This document shows, in pieces, positions 48,214-58,731 of a stretch of 64,000 nt of DNA. The notes beneath the pieces are model-generated. The model ran no database searches. It worked only from the letters and a program-made list of their open reading frames with translations, and was not told the DNA's origin. Numbering within the stretch: position 1 is the stretch's first letter; the number at the start of each line of letters is the position of its first letter. The stretch spans positions 1-64,000 of the forward strand of contig QCJR01000003.1 of NCBI GenBank assembly GCA_003215895.1, read 5' to 3'. Both the position numbers and the translations under genes were made by a program. The DNA comes from Prochlorococcus sp. AG-409-D14 (GTDB taxonomy: Bacteria > Cyanobacteriota > Cyanobacteriia > PCC-6307 > Cyanobiaceae).

Positions 48214-49389
48214 TTAAAACCATTCTGATTCAGCTTTTGAATTTGGATTAGTGTTATCAACTGGAGTAACTCTTTCAAATTTCATCGTTATGTTTCTAGA
48301 ATCAACCCCATCTTTATCTATGGCTTTAATTGAATAGTTCTGAATACCATCTCTGAATGGGACTTGCAATCTAAAAGTTCCATCATTTGCTAAAGGAACC
48401 TCTTCATCTTCAATAAACAATTTAGCTGAGGGATCAGTGGCTCCATACACAATTAATTCAGCGTCAGCAACTAACCAAAAAGAACGAGCTTGAGGGACCC
48501 CTCCAATACCAGATTCATTCAAACCACTAGCCCAAAGCCCACTACCAGATTCATTATTTAAATTTAGATCTCTTGGAACACCCTCTTGGAATTCTTCTGA
48601 ACCCACTCTTCGAGATCTAAATTGTGTGGTCGCTGATTGATACAAACGCTCATGCAAGCCACTATCTGGTTGTTCTGATGAAAAACTTTCTATCTTAGGA
48701 TCAGATGAGGTAACTGGTGCTTCCAGGCTAAACGGAACAAATTGATCAAGAATTTGTTCACTTGGATGAAGTGAGGGTACTTTGGCTGAAGATGAATGAG
48801 CAAGTGACATCCATTTATGACCAATTCGATAACCGAGTTCAACCTTGTAATCTCTTCCACCTAAAGGAATAGGCAAGTACCACTCTGTACTGTGACTATC
48901 AACAACTACTTCTTGAAGAGTTCCAGGATTAGCTTCTCCATTATTTTTATTGGTTACATCAGCTAAACGCAAACAAAGCCTATTAGCCCCTTCATTTTGA
49001 GCATTAGAGCGATCAGAATCTGATATCTCCCAAAATACGTATGCCCACTCTGGATCACGAGGAAGAAAAACTACTTTGGTCTCGGCAGAACTTGAGTATG
49101 TAATTTCGCTAGATGGTTGAACTTTATTGTTAATCAACTGTTTTTCTAATTCCTTTTTTTCTTGGTAGAGAAAAACACCTTTAACTAAATCAGCCTTTGA
49201 TTTTCTACTATAAAGGGGAATACCAAGTTCACTAGCTTTAATACGAAGCTGACGAAGTGTTAAACGTGACAGGGATTCTTGATCAAAAGTCACGCCCATA
49301 AACCTCCATTTTTTGTTTGGGATCAGTGCGATAAGTATGTGATGAAATGTGCTCTTCTCGTTGGTGTGGTCAGCATCTACTGACTCCAA
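48214..49389 (-). CDS. DUF4912 protein with Rho-N/SAP-like N-terminal helix pair
   Basis: LTLRQLRIKASELGIPLYSRKSKADLVKGVF; VFLPRDPEWAYVFWEISDSDR. Confidence 0.85.
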   Translation of the reverse strand: MESVDADHTNEKSTFHHILIALIPNKKWRFMGVTFDQESLSRLTLRQLRIKASELGIPLYSRKSKADLVKGVFLYQEKKELEKQLINNKVQPSSEITYSSSAETKVVFLPRDPEWAYVFWEISDSDRSNAQNEGANRLCLRLADVTNKNNGEANPGTLQEVVVDSHSTEWYLPIPLGGRDYKVELGYRIGHKWMSLAHSSSAKVPSLHPSEQILDQFVPFSLEAPVTSSDPKIESFSSEQPDSGLHERLYQSATTQFRSRRVGSEEFQEGVPRDLNLNNESGSGLWASGLNESGIGGVPQARSFWLVADAELIVYGATDPSAKLFIEDEEVPLANDGTFRLQVPFRDGIQNYSIKAIDKDGVDSRNITMKFERVTPVDNTNPNSKAESEWF

Positions 49390-49579
49390 GAAGAGATCAA
49401 AAAGTGGTATCTGCAGACAAAAAGCGTTGCGATAACTAAAAACTAGGAGTTCATTACCAATCCACGAATTTCAAAGTCAACCAACAAATCAAATCCAAAT
49501 TTTAAATATTTTGAAGACTTTTTTCTTTGGGATCACTTTCTTAAAATAAATTTCTTCTAATCTAGGAACTAAAACGATT

Positions 49580-49939
49580 TCAAACCTCATATGCATCAAT
49601 TAAATTTCTCAATGTCAAATCCAATGGGGCAACTTTTAAATCATTTGACAATCTTTCAAGCTGGATAGCTGCTCCAGAAAATTGCTCGAACATAATCTGC
49701 ACAAACTCGTCATCTTTCATCATGATGGGATTCTTTAAGCACCATTCAAGCCATTCTTCCTTCCCAGGGATCAAACCTTTTGGACTCTCATTGCTCATGG
49801 ATTTAAAACATTGCAAGCAATGTGCAAGCATTCTTAAATGATGTTTTTCACTAGCTGAAAGGTTAGTCAAGCCGATCAAATTTATATCCTCTTTACTTAA
49901 AGGACTATTTTTAGAATTATCATTAAAATTAGATTCCAT
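49580..49939 (-). CDS. Conserved hypothetical protein
   Basis: Intact 119-aa ORF; no family recognised. Confidence 0.65.
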   Translation of the reverse strand: MESNFNDNSKNSPLSKEDINLIGLTNLSASEKHHLRMLAHCLQCFKSMSNESPKGLIPGKEEWLEWCLKNPIMMKDDEFVQIMFEQFSGAAIQLERLSNDLKVAPLDLTLRNLIDAYEV

Positions 49940-50279
49940 AATCTGGCAGTGGGATCATCTCTTGTGTTTAAAGTTTAAAAGAATATTTATCTTCAAATAG
50001 GTTTTATCTTATTTTTTTCCACTTATAAACAAGAGAAAGATATTTATGAATTAATTATGACTAGTCCGAAAAAGTAATTGATAGAGCAAATCATCTGTAT
50101 TAATAGGGATTTTCGTAGCTATTTGTATACATTAGAAAATCTTTTATTAATTGAAAAAAGATTAAGAGTCTATTCCAGCACAATTAGAAGTGGAAACGCT
50201 TGTAAGCATTTTGGCTTATGGTGATAAGAGATAAAATTACTTTCGTAACACTGGGTTTTCCCCCATGATTTGACTTAGA

Positions 50280-50339
50280 ATGACATTTGAGATCCAACTA
50301 TCAAAACACTCTGATCCAATGATGAACCCCAAATGTCAT
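50280..50339. promoter_or_regulatory. Perfect 10-bp inverted repeat in the sufB upstream region
   Basis: ATGACATTTG (50280-50289) ... CAAATGTCAT (50330-50339). Confidence 0.5.
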
Positions 50340-50418
50340 AATTGAAGATTATCTTGGATCTTAAAAGCCAAACTTTTCATAAATAAAAACTACTACGACT
50401 TGATTTAATCAAAATAAA

Positions 50419-51861
50419 ATGACCCAATCTAATACTGTCGAAGAAATTGTTTCCCAACCTTATAAATACGGTTTTATAACTGCAATTGAAACTGAAAAGA
50501 TCCCAAAAGGATTGAATGAAGATGTTATTAGGTTAATTTCCGCCAAAAAAAATGAACCAGATTTCTTATTAAAATTTCGTTTAAGAGCTTACGAACAATG
50601 GTTGAAGATGAAAGAACCTGATTGGTCTAGCTTAACTTATTCCAAAGTAGATTATCAGGATCTCGTTTATTATGCAGCCCCAAAACAAGACATAAAGAAG
50701 AAGAGTTTAGATGAAGTTGATCCTAAATTACTAGAAACTTTTGAAAAGCTTGGAATACCACTTAGTGAACAAAAAAGATTATCTAATGTAGCCGTAGATG
50801 CAGTATTTGACAGCGTTTCTATAGCAACCACATACAGGGAAAAGCTAGCTAAACATGGAGTAATATTTTGCTCTATTAGTGAAGCTATTAGCGAATATCC
50901 AGATCTAATTGACAAATATATGGGTACAGTAGTTCCTATAAATGATAACTTTTTTGCAGCCCTAAATTCTGCAGTTTTCAGTGACGGTTCGTTTGTTTAC
51001 ATACCCAAAGGTGTCGAATGTCCAATGGAATTATCATCTTATTTTAGAATAAACTCTGGTGACACTGGCCAATTCGAACGAACTTTAATTATCGCAGAAG
51101 AATCTTCCTCTGTTAGTTATCTAGAGGGCTGTACAGCGCCTATGTTTGATACCAATACACTTCACGCCGCTGTTGTTGAGCTTGTCGCACTCGATAATGC
51201 ATCTATTAAATATTCAACCGTACAAAATTGGTATGCAGGCAATGAGGAGGGAGTTGGTGGAATATATAACTTCGTCACGAAAAGAGGGGAATGTAGAGGT
51301 AAAAAAAGCAAAATAAGCTGGTCTCAAGTGGAAACAGGATCTGCAATTACATGGAAATATCCAAGTTGCGTTTTACAAGGAGACAATTCTATAGGTGAGT
51401 TTTATTCAATTGCACTAACTAATAATTTTCAGAAAGCGGATACTGGGACAAAAATGATTCACATAGGAAAAAATACAAAATCAAAAATCGTAAGTAAAGG
51501 TATCAGTGCTGGACAATCTAAAAATAGCTATCGAGGTCTTGTATCCATTAGCCCAAATGCTGAGGGCTCCAGAAATTACAGTCAATGTGACTCCATGTTG
51601 ATCGGTGACAAAGCCAGTGCAAATACATACCCATATATTCAATCCAAACAACCTCAGTCAAATATTGAACATGAAGCTAGTACTTGTAGGATTTCAGAAG
51701 ATCAACTTTTTTACTTACAAAGTAGAGGAATTGATTTCGAGGAATCAGTTTCAATGTTAGTAAGTGGGTTTTGTAGTGATGTTTTCAATGAATTACCTAT
51801 GGAGTTTGCATCAGAGGCAGATAAACTTTTAGCTTTAAAATTGGAGGGGTCGGTTGGATAA
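50419..51861 (+). CDS. sufB: Fe-S cluster assembly protein SufB
   Basis: [55 protein letters not shown]. Confidence 0.96.
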   Translation: MTQSNTVEEIVSQPYKYGFITAIETEKIPKGLNEDVIRLISAKKNEPDFLLKFRLRAYEQWLKMKEPDWSSLTYSKVDYQDLVYYAAPKQDIKKKSLDEVDPKLLETFEKLGIPLSEQKRLSNVAVDAVFDSVSIATTYREKLAKHGVIFCSISEAISEYPDLIDKYMGTVVPINDNFFAALNSAVFSDGSFVYIPKGVECPMELSSYFRINSGDTGQFERTLIIAEESSSVSYLEGCTAPMFDTNTLHAAVVELVALDNASIKYSTVQNWYAGNEEGVGGIYNFVTKRGECRGKKSKISWSQVETGSAITWKYPSCVLQGDNSIGEFYSIALTNNFQKADTGTKMIHIGKNTKSKIVSKGISAGQSKNSYRGLVSISPNAEGSRNYSQCDSMLIGDKASANTYPYIQSKQPQSNIEHEASTCRISEDQLFYLQSRGIDFEESVSMLVSGFCSDVFNELPMEFASEADKLLALKLEGSVG

Positions 51862-51911
51862 AAATAAATTAAAACCATACTTTTGCTCTCTACAACTTTC
51901 TCCCTAATTTA

Positions 51912-52703
51912 GTGATTTCATCAACTTCAGAAACAATATTATCTATTGAAGATCTTCATGCCAGTGTTGAAGACCAAGAGATACTTCATGGAGTCAATCT
52001 GGTAGTAAAAGAAGGAGAAATCCATGCGATTATGGGTCGCAATGGAAGCGGAAAAAGTACACTTTCGAAAGTTATAGCAGGTCATCCATCTTACAAAGTT
52101 TTATCAGGATCTATCCAATTTAAAGGTAAGGATATTATTCAGCTAGCACCTGAGGAAAGAGCAAGAATTGGTGTTTTCCTTGGTTTCCAATACCCAGTAG
52201 AAATTCCCGGGGTTAGTAATCTCGAGTTCTTAAGAGTTGCCACCAATTCAAGAAGAAAAGAATTACTAAAAAGTGAATTAGATACTTTTGAATTTGAAGA
52301 TCTAGTAAAAGAAAGGTTGAAAATAGTTGAAATGGATCCAGCCTTTCTAGAAAGAAGCGTAAATGAGGGTTTTTCTGGCGGAGAGAAAAAACGCAACGAG
52401 ATTCTTCAAATGGCTCTTCTTGAACCAGTTATATCAATTCTCGATGAGACTGACTCAGGACTTGATATAGATGCGCTGAGAATTGTTGCATCTGGTATCA
52501 ATAGACTCTCGCAACCAAGTTCGTCAACAATTTTAATAACCCATTATCAAAGATTGCTCAATGAAATTACTCCTGACTTTGTACACATAATGGCTGACGG
52601 AAAAATAATAAAAACCGGCAACAAAGAACTAGCCATAGAGCTTGAGAAATCAGGATATGACTTTATTGATGACAATGCCAAAGAAAAGGAAATGGCAGAA
52701 TGA
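51912..52703 (+). CDS. sufC: Fe-S cluster assembly ATPase SufC
   Basis: [74 protein letters not shown]. Confidence 0.96.
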   Translation: MISSTSETILSIEDLHASVEDQEILHGVNLVVKEGEIHAIMGRNGSGKSTLSKVIAGHPSYKVLSGSIQFKGKDIIQLAPEERARIGVFLGFQYPVEIPGVSNLEFLRVATNSRRKELLKSELDTFEFEDLVKERLKIVEMDPAFLERSVNEGFSGGEKKRNEILQMALLEPVISILDETDSGLDIDALRIVASGINRLSQPSSSTILITHYQRLLNEITPDFVHIMADGKIIKTGNKELAIELEKSGYDFIDDNAKEKEMAE

Positions 52704-53950
52704 AATCATCAACTTTTTGCAAAGAGTGGCTTGACTCTCTTCCTCAAAATGAAGGTTATTTAAAAAATGAACAATTAATAGGACGAGAATTTCTCTTAGA
52801 AAAAGGGATGCCTTCTAAGAAAGATGAAGCTTGGAGATTATCTAATTTGAATAAGTTAAATAGTTTTTTATCTTTACCAACAATTATCGATAGCGAGGAT
52901 ATTGAATCTACATCCAAAGCCATCTTTCCAGAAAAGGATGAAAATAGAGAAAGAATTATCATTAACCCTAATAAAACGCCAATTTTGAATATTGATCTAC
53001 CCAATGGAATTGAAAAGCTGAGCAACAGAGAAATTGAAGATAATCTCGGCAAAATAGTTAAGTCAACTAATATAAAAAATGACATTTCAGTATGCCTTAA
53101 TCAGGCCTCAAGCAGACAGCTTCTAGCTTTAAAAGTTAAACGTAATTTCAATCAATCATTAGAGATAGTAATTCCTTCAATAGAGGGAAAGTCAATCTCA
53201 ACTAGAATCTTTCTCCTTATAGAGGAGGGAGCAAAATTAGACCTTTTACAAATTTTCACAGGTAATAATAATTCAGCACAAAATCATTTAATCGAAATAA
53301 AACTAGAATCTAAAGTAGAATTAACTCATGGGTTGATTTCCTTAGGTGAAGAGAAAGAATCCTCCTCAATTTGTACTTTAGCCGTAGAACAATCAGAGAA
53401 AAGCAAATATTCACTTCATTCAATTCATCATGGTTGGGATTATGCAAGATTTGAACCAAGAATAATTCAAAGTAAAGGAGAAGCTTCAACTATTATCAAA
53501 GGGCTTCAAGTCACTAAATCAAAAGAACAAATATCCACACACTCTTTAATTAGATTTGAAGGTCCAAATGGAAAGCTTGATCAATTACAAAAAGCTGTAG
53601 CTTCTGAATATTCACATTGCATTTTCAATGGTTCGATTGAAGTTCCTCAAAAAGCACAAAAAACAGAAGCTGCGCAGCTAAGTAGAAATTTATTACTTTC
53701 AAAGCGCGCTAGAATAGATACAAAACCAGAGCTTGAAATAGTTGCTGATGATGTTAGGTGTACTCATGGAGCAACTGTAAGCCAACTCCAAGATGAAGAA
53801 TTATTTTATTTACTTAGTAGAGGTATTGATAATAAGCATGCTAATTCTTTGTTATTAAAAGGATATTATGATGAAGTGATTTCACACTTTCCAAAAAGTG
53901 CTGGGAAGTGGAAATTTATTGAAAAATTAATACAAGACAAAAAAAAGTGA
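52700..53950 (+). CDS. sufD: Fe-S cluster assembly protein SufD
   Basis: [39 protein letters not shown]. Confidence 0.94.
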   Translation: MKSSTFCKEWLDSLPQNEGYLKNEQLIGREFLLEKGMPSKKDEAWRLSNLNKLNSFLSLPTIIDSEDIESTSKAIFPEKDENRERIIINPNKTPILNIDLPNGIEKLSNREIEDNLGKIVKSTNIKNDISVCLNQASSRQLLALKVKRNFNQSLEIVIPSIEGKSISTRIFLLIEEGAKLDLLQIFTGNNNSAQNHLIEIKLESKVELTHGLISLGEEKESSSICTLAVEQSEKSKYSLHSIHHGWDYARFEPRIIQSKGEASTIIKGLQVTKSKEQISTHSLIRFEGPNGKLDQLQKAVASEYSHCIFNGSIEVPQKAQKTEAAQLSRNLLLSKRARIDTKPELEIVADDVRCTHGATVSQLQDEELFYLLSRGIDNKHANSLLLKGYYDEVISHFPKSAGKWKFIEKLIQDKKK

Positions 53951-55194
53951 AACATTTAATAAAAAATATTGCTGAGAAATGTAGAAATGATTTTCCATTA
54001 TTTAATGGAACACATAATAACTTAATCTATTTAGATCATGCAGCTACTAGTCAAAAGCCGCAAGAAGTTATAGATTCTTTAAAAGAATACTATAGCTTTC
54101 AAAACGCTAACGTTCATAGGGGTGCTCATCAGCTGAGTGCAATCGCAACAGAAAGATTTGAAAATTCAAGAAAGTTAACAGCAAATTTCATTAATAGTAA
54201 TAATGAAAAAGAGATTATTTTTACTAGAAATGCTACGGAAGCTATCAACCTTGTAGCTTATACATGGGGCAATTATGAACTGCAGGAAAACGACGAAATC
54301 TTAATTACTTTAATGGAGCATCATAGTAATATAGTACCTTGGCAACTAATAGCCAATGCAAAAAAATGTAAGCTAATTTATATTAATATTGATAAAAATG
54401 GAAAATTAGATCTTAATGATTTCAGAAGAAAATTGAGTAATAGAACTAAAATAGTCAGTCTTGTTCATGTTAGTAATACACTAGGTTGTTGTAATCCTAT
54501 CGAGGAAATTGCAGACCTTGCTCATCAAAAAGGTAGCGTAGTTCTTTTAGATGCTTGCCAAAGTCTTGCTCATAAGCCGGTAGATATTAAAAAACTTGGT
54601 ATTGATTTTCTGGCAGGATCTTCTCATAAACTTTGCGGGCCTACTGGGATAGGTTTTTTATGGGGTAGAGAAGAAATTTTAAAAAAGATTCCTCCTTTCC
54701 TTGGTGGAGGAGAGATGATTAATGAAGTTTTCAAAGATAACAGCACTTGGGCAGATTTGCCGCATAAATTTGAAGCGGGTACTCCAGCGATTGGGGAAGC
54801 AATCGGTATGGGAACCGCACTCAATTATTTACAATCAATTGGATTAAACGAAATCCATAATTACGAGAAAGAATTAACAAAATATCTTTTTGAAAAATTA
54901 GAGGAGATAGATGATTTAAAGATTCTTGGTCCTAGCCCTGCAATTCAACCTGATAGAGGACCATTAGCAACTTTTTATATAAAAGGTATTCACTCTAATG
55001 ATATTGCTGAGTTACTCGATAACAGCAATATTTGCATAAGGAGTGGTCATCATTGCTGCCAAATACTGCATCGCTTCTATGGGATAAAAAGCACAGCTAG
55101 AGCAAGCTTGAGCTTTACATCTACTCCATCAGAAATTGATTCTCTTACTGAAGAATTAAAATCAGCAATTTCTTTTTTAAAGAAAAATTCTTAA
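53947..55194 (+). CDS. sufS: Cysteine desulfurase SufS
   Basis: IYLDHAATSQKPQEVIDSL; NVHRGAHQLS; AGSSHKLCGPTGIGFLWG; IRSGHHCCQ; GTG start. Confidence 0.95.
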   Translation: MKHLIKNIAEKCRNDFPLFNGTHNNLIYLDHAATSQKPQEVIDSLKEYYSFQNANVHRGAHQLSAIATERFENSRKLTANFINSNNEKEIIFTRNATEAINLVAYTWGNYELQENDEILITLMEHHSNIVPWQLIANAKKCKLIYINIDKNGKLDLNDFRRKLSNRTKIVSLVHVSNTLGCCNPIEEIADLAHQKGSVVLLDACQSLAHKPVDIKKLGIDFLAGSSHKLCGPTGIGFLWGREEILKKIPPFLGGGEMINEVFKDNSTWADLPHKFEAGTPAIGEAIGMGTALNYLQSIGLNEIHNYEKELTKYLFEKLEEIDDLKILGPSPAIQPDRGPLATFYIKGIHSNDIAELLDNSNICIRSGHHCCQILHRFYGIKSTARASLSFTSTPSEIDSLTEELKSAISFLKKNS

Positions 55195-57125
55195 ATATTT
55201 AGATATTGTCTAAAAAAAGCCTCTGTTTTTTTTAATACATCAACTTTTATTTTGCCGTCTTTAAATCCATGACCCTCATTCTCAAACAAATTTATTTGCA
55301 CTGGAATTCCACGTTTTAACAATTCATCTTTGATTGCAATAGATTGATCAGAAGGTATAACGTTATCTTTTAATCCATGAAATAAAATTAATGGTATGTT
55401 GATAGAGTTAACATTTTCTATTGGCGATCTTTGAAGATATTTTTCATAATCAGCTTCTATATTGCCTATTAAATAATCTAAATAAAATTCTTCAAATCTA
55501 TGCGTTGACTTAGCCATCCCTATCAAATCAGTTACAGCATATTTACATGCTCCGACATTAAAAATGTCATTAGATATCAAACAACTTAAAGCTGTAAAAC
55601 CCGACGCGCTACTCCCTAAAATTGCTATACGGTCCTTATCAGCTTTACCAGATGCAATCAATGACTGAGCTGCCTTAGTGCAATCCAAAACATCAATTAC
55701 TCCCCAATTCCCTTTCAATCGATCTCTATATTCTCTACCAAAACCAGAAGAGCCTCCATAATTAACATCGACAACCGCCCAACCTCTTGATGTCCAAAAT
55801 TGGACTTCCATATCCAATCCACAATGAGCCATACCAGTAGGTCCGCTATGACTTTTCACCAATAAAGGAGGTAACAATATTTGTTTATTAAGAGGTGGAT
55901 AATACCAAGCATGAACATTCTCTTGATTCGATCCGATAAACCAAAAAGATTCGCCAATACTTACTTCCGTTGGATCCAATCTGAATGAAGAAGCAGGAGT
56001 ATGTTCCCAACTTTTATCCAATAAATCTATTTCAAAAATGCCTTCAGTAATTACTGAACTACTTGCAATTGCAACAAGTCGATTTTGATGCGAATGAAGA
56101 CCTGAGAACTCAATAAAAGGCAGATCAAAAGTTTTAATAGATCCATTTTCTTGAAATAAAGCTAAAGTCCAAGTTCCTTCCTGAGCAAAAGCCCCAACGA
56201 CATTATCCCCTACAGATGAAAAGCTCGACATCCCTAGAAGCCATTGTGGGAAAGCAATTTCAGCCTTAATAGGCCATTGATTCTGAGAAATAGTAATTGA
56301 ATTATTATTAATGTCAGTTTTAATCTGAGTTATATTCCACCATCCACTGCTATCTTCAGCGACAAAAAGATCACCTTTCTCAGACCAAGTAGGATTAAAG
56401 AATGATATTTTTTCTGTACATTTTAAATATTCATTATTAATTTTTACGATACTTATGATATTTACGTTCTCATCTAATTTAGCTAATTTTAATTCATTTA
56501 AATCCCAAGGCATTGAAGTGTTTTTCCACTCAACCCATGCCAACTTTCTATCTTTAGAATTCAGCGCAAGATAACCTAATAACCCATGAGATGAATAAAT
56601 CAATTTTGGATATTGATCAGTTTTTTTTAGAGAATAAGAAACTATATGATCTCCTTCCTCATCTTCCATCAATCCAATCCAAATATTTTTTTCAAGGTCA
56701 ATTACGCCACCCGCAAGAAAATAATTATGTTTTTTTGTAAGACAGATTGATTGTATTCTAGGTATGAATTTAAACGAAGAAGGTTTTTCATTTTCTTCCT
56801 CATACGACCAAATTCTCATCCATAAGCAGTTGTCTTTATTATCGACCCAAGTCAATATCAGATCTGATCCATCGAGAGTAGCTGTTAAAGGAGCACCACC
56901 ATATCCATGAATTTTTGTCCTTAAATCTATTGGATAAGGTGTTAACTCTTGAGGTAATACCTCTTTTTGCCTCCAAGGTCTAATTAAAGCTGTAGTTCTG
57001 CCGTTTTCGTTTGGTCTTTGTTCTAACCACAAAACCCAATCACCTATTATCCTGGGCTCTTTCAAGATGGGTGCTTCGCCATAAACTTTTTTAGCATCCA
57101 AGATTCTAGTTGTTGTTTTCTTCAT
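55191..57125 (-). CDS. S9 family (prolyl oligopeptidase-like) peptidase
   Basis: GWAVVDVNYGGSSGFGREYRDRLKGNWGVIDVLDC; IAILGSSASGFTAL; FHGLKDNVIP; ENEGHGFKDG. Confidence 0.92.
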   Translation of the reverse strand: MKKTTTRILDAKKVYGEAPILKEPRIIGDWVLWLEQRPNENGRTTALIRPWRQKEVLPQELTPYPIDLRTKIHGYGGAPLTATLDGSDLILTWVDNKDNCLWMRIWSYEEENEKPSSFKFIPRIQSICLTKKHNYFLAGGVIDLEKNIWIGLMEDEEGDHIVSYSLKKTDQYPKLIYSSHGLLGYLALNSKDRKLAWVEWKNTSMPWDLNELKLAKLDENVNIISIVKINNEYLKCTEKISFFNPTWSEKGDLFVAEDSSGWWNITQIKTDINNNSITISQNQWPIKAEIAFPQWLLGMSSFSSVGDNVVGAFAQEGTWTLALFQENGSIKTFDLPFIEFSGLHSHQNRLVAIASSSVITEGIFEIDLLDKSWEHTPASSFRLDPTEVSIGESFWFIGSNQENVHAWYYPPLNKQILLPPLLVKSHSGPTGMAHCGLDMEVQFWTSRGWAVVDVNYGGSSGFGREYRDRLKGNWGVIDVLDCTKAAQSLIASGKADKDRIAILGSSASGFTALSCLISNDIFNVGACKYAVTDLIGMAKSTHRFEEFYLDYLIGNIEADYEKYLQRSPIENVNSINIPLILFHGLKDNVIPSDQSIAIKDELLKRGIPVQINLFENEGHGFKDGKIKVDVLKKTEAFFRQYLNI

Positions 57126-57205
57126 GGATGTTGAGAGTCAATGATTAATTCACTCATGGAACTTAAAACAAAGTACAGTGTAAAAGTTGTTGTCTGAAGA
57201 CTCCT

Positions 57206-57814
57206 TTGGCTGGCAGTTTTGCTCAACTTGCAAAAAATGCAGAAAAAAAGAAGCCCTCAATTTCAGTTTCGAAAGAACCTGTCAAGAATCCCCCTTTGAA
57301 GGTATATCAACTGGGACACGAGGCTTTGAGAACTCCAGCCAATCGTATCGTTAAAGTTGATGATTCAATTCGAAAGTTAGTGAAAGACATGCTCATAACT
57401 ATGTATTCATCAAAAGGGATAGGTTTAGCAGCACCTCAAGTGGGAATACAAAAGAGATTGTTAGTTATTGATTTAAATTTTGAAGATCCAAATGCCCCGC
57501 CGATGGTATTTATAAATCCTGAGATAATTTCATCTAGTGCAAGCTTAGATACATATGAAGAAGGTTGTTTAAGTATCCCTGGTGTTTACCTAAATGTTGT
57601 ACGACCCTCCTCAATCAAATTAAGTTATCGAGATGAAATGGGTAGACCAAAGAAAATGAATGCAGATGGTCTAATGGCAAGATGCATTCAGCACGAAATA
57701 GACCACCTAAATGGTGTCTGTTTTGTTGATAAAGTAACTGATGAAGAAGAGCTGAAAAAACAATTAAATGAGAATAACTTCAATCAAAGCGACGTAATAA
57801 AAGAAAATAATTGA
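57206..57814 (+). CDS. def: Peptide deformylase
   Basis: GIGLAAPQVGIQKRLLVID; EEGCLSIPGVY; CIQHEIDHLNGVCFVD. Confidence 0.96.
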   Translation: MAGSFAQLAKNAEKKKPSISVSKEPVKNPPLKVYQLGHEALRTPANRIVKVDDSIRKLVKDMLITMYSSKGIGLAAPQVGIQKRLLVIDLNFEDPNAPPMVFINPEIISSSASLDTYEEGCLSIPGVYLNVVRPSSIKLSYRDEMGRPKKMNADGLMARCIQHEIDHLNGVCFVDKVTDEEELKKQLNENNFNQSDVIKENN

Positions 57815-57883
57815 AAGAATCATGTCAATTCAAATCAATAAGAAACCCATTAGATTCTTATTTTTGGTCTCTCCTCAAATTCA

Positions 57884-58219
57884 ATGACAACAATTTTCGA
57901 TAAAATTCTTAGCGGTCAAATTCCTTGTGACAAGGTCTTTAGTGATGACAAATGCCTAGCTTTCAAAGATATTACCCCTCAAGCACCTACTCACATTTTA
58001 ATAATTCCTAGAAAACCTATTCCAAGTCTTCAAGATATAAAAAAAGAAGATCAAGAATTACTAGGTCACTTGCTGCTAAAAGGGACCGAAATTGCAAATG
58101 CTGCTGGTTTAGAAAGTTGGAGAACTATCATTAATACAGGAGAAGAAGCAGGTCAAACAGTATTTCACTTACATATTCATATCATTGGAGGAAGAAAATT
58201 AAGTTGGCCGCCAGGGTAA
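57884..58219 (+). CDS. HIT family (HINT-like) protein
   Basis: TIFDKILSGQIPCDKVFSDDKCLAFKDITPQAPTHILIIPRKPI; TVFHLHIHIIGGR. Confidence 0.95.
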   Translation: MTTIFDKILSGQIPCDKVFSDDKCLAFKDITPQAPTHILIIPRKPIPSLQDIKKEDQELLGHLLLKGTEIANAAGLESWRTIINTGEEAGQTVFHLHIHIIGGRKLSWPPG

Positions 58220-58319
58220 CTCTTAAATTTCCATAATTTTTTCAATACACACGATTGACTTACTGGCTTAGTTATCGACTCAGCTACACCCTTCAATGCG
58301 CTATAAGATATTTAATTAA

Positions 58320-58610
58320 TTGCTTCTAATGGATTCCCAAACTGTTGAAGATAAAAACAGCCTTATTAACAAAGTAAAAACAAATTTACAAAATTTTTGG
58401 TCAAATCTTAGTGAGAATCAGAAATCTATTTTTAAAAAAATATGGGCAATTTTAACCTACAAATGGCAATGGCAGATAATTCTGAATAGCCCTTTTTTGG
58501 TTATTTGGGTCTTAGATCAAACTATTCCTTCAGTTCACTCTTTTGATATGCAGCTTATTTCCTCGCTACCAATACCAATGATAATAAAAACATATTTGGG
58601 TTTTAGCTAA
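58320..58610 (+). CDS. Hypothetical protein with one hydrophobic segment
   Basis: Intact 96-aa ORF; no family recognised; start could be internal MDSQTV. Confidence 0.6.
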   Translation: MLLMDSQTVEDKNSLINKVKTNLQNFWSNLSENQKSIFKKIWAILTYKWQWQIILNSPFLVIWVLDQTIPSVHSFDMQLISSLPIPMIIKTYLGFS

Positions 58611-58731
58611 TATATACAAATAAATTACTTTGATGAGTTTCTGTCTCAAAAAGCGTCAAATTAACTTTAAAAAAATAAGCTAGCCTCATAGCTAATCAAG
58701 TATTTATTGACTTTAAAATAATCAAATTAAT

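Noticed and set aside
50192-50240. 14-codon GTG ORF (METLVSILAYGDKR) in the sufB upstream gap
   Set aside because: Too short and with no recognisable family or clear ribosome-binding site; cannot be separated from chance.
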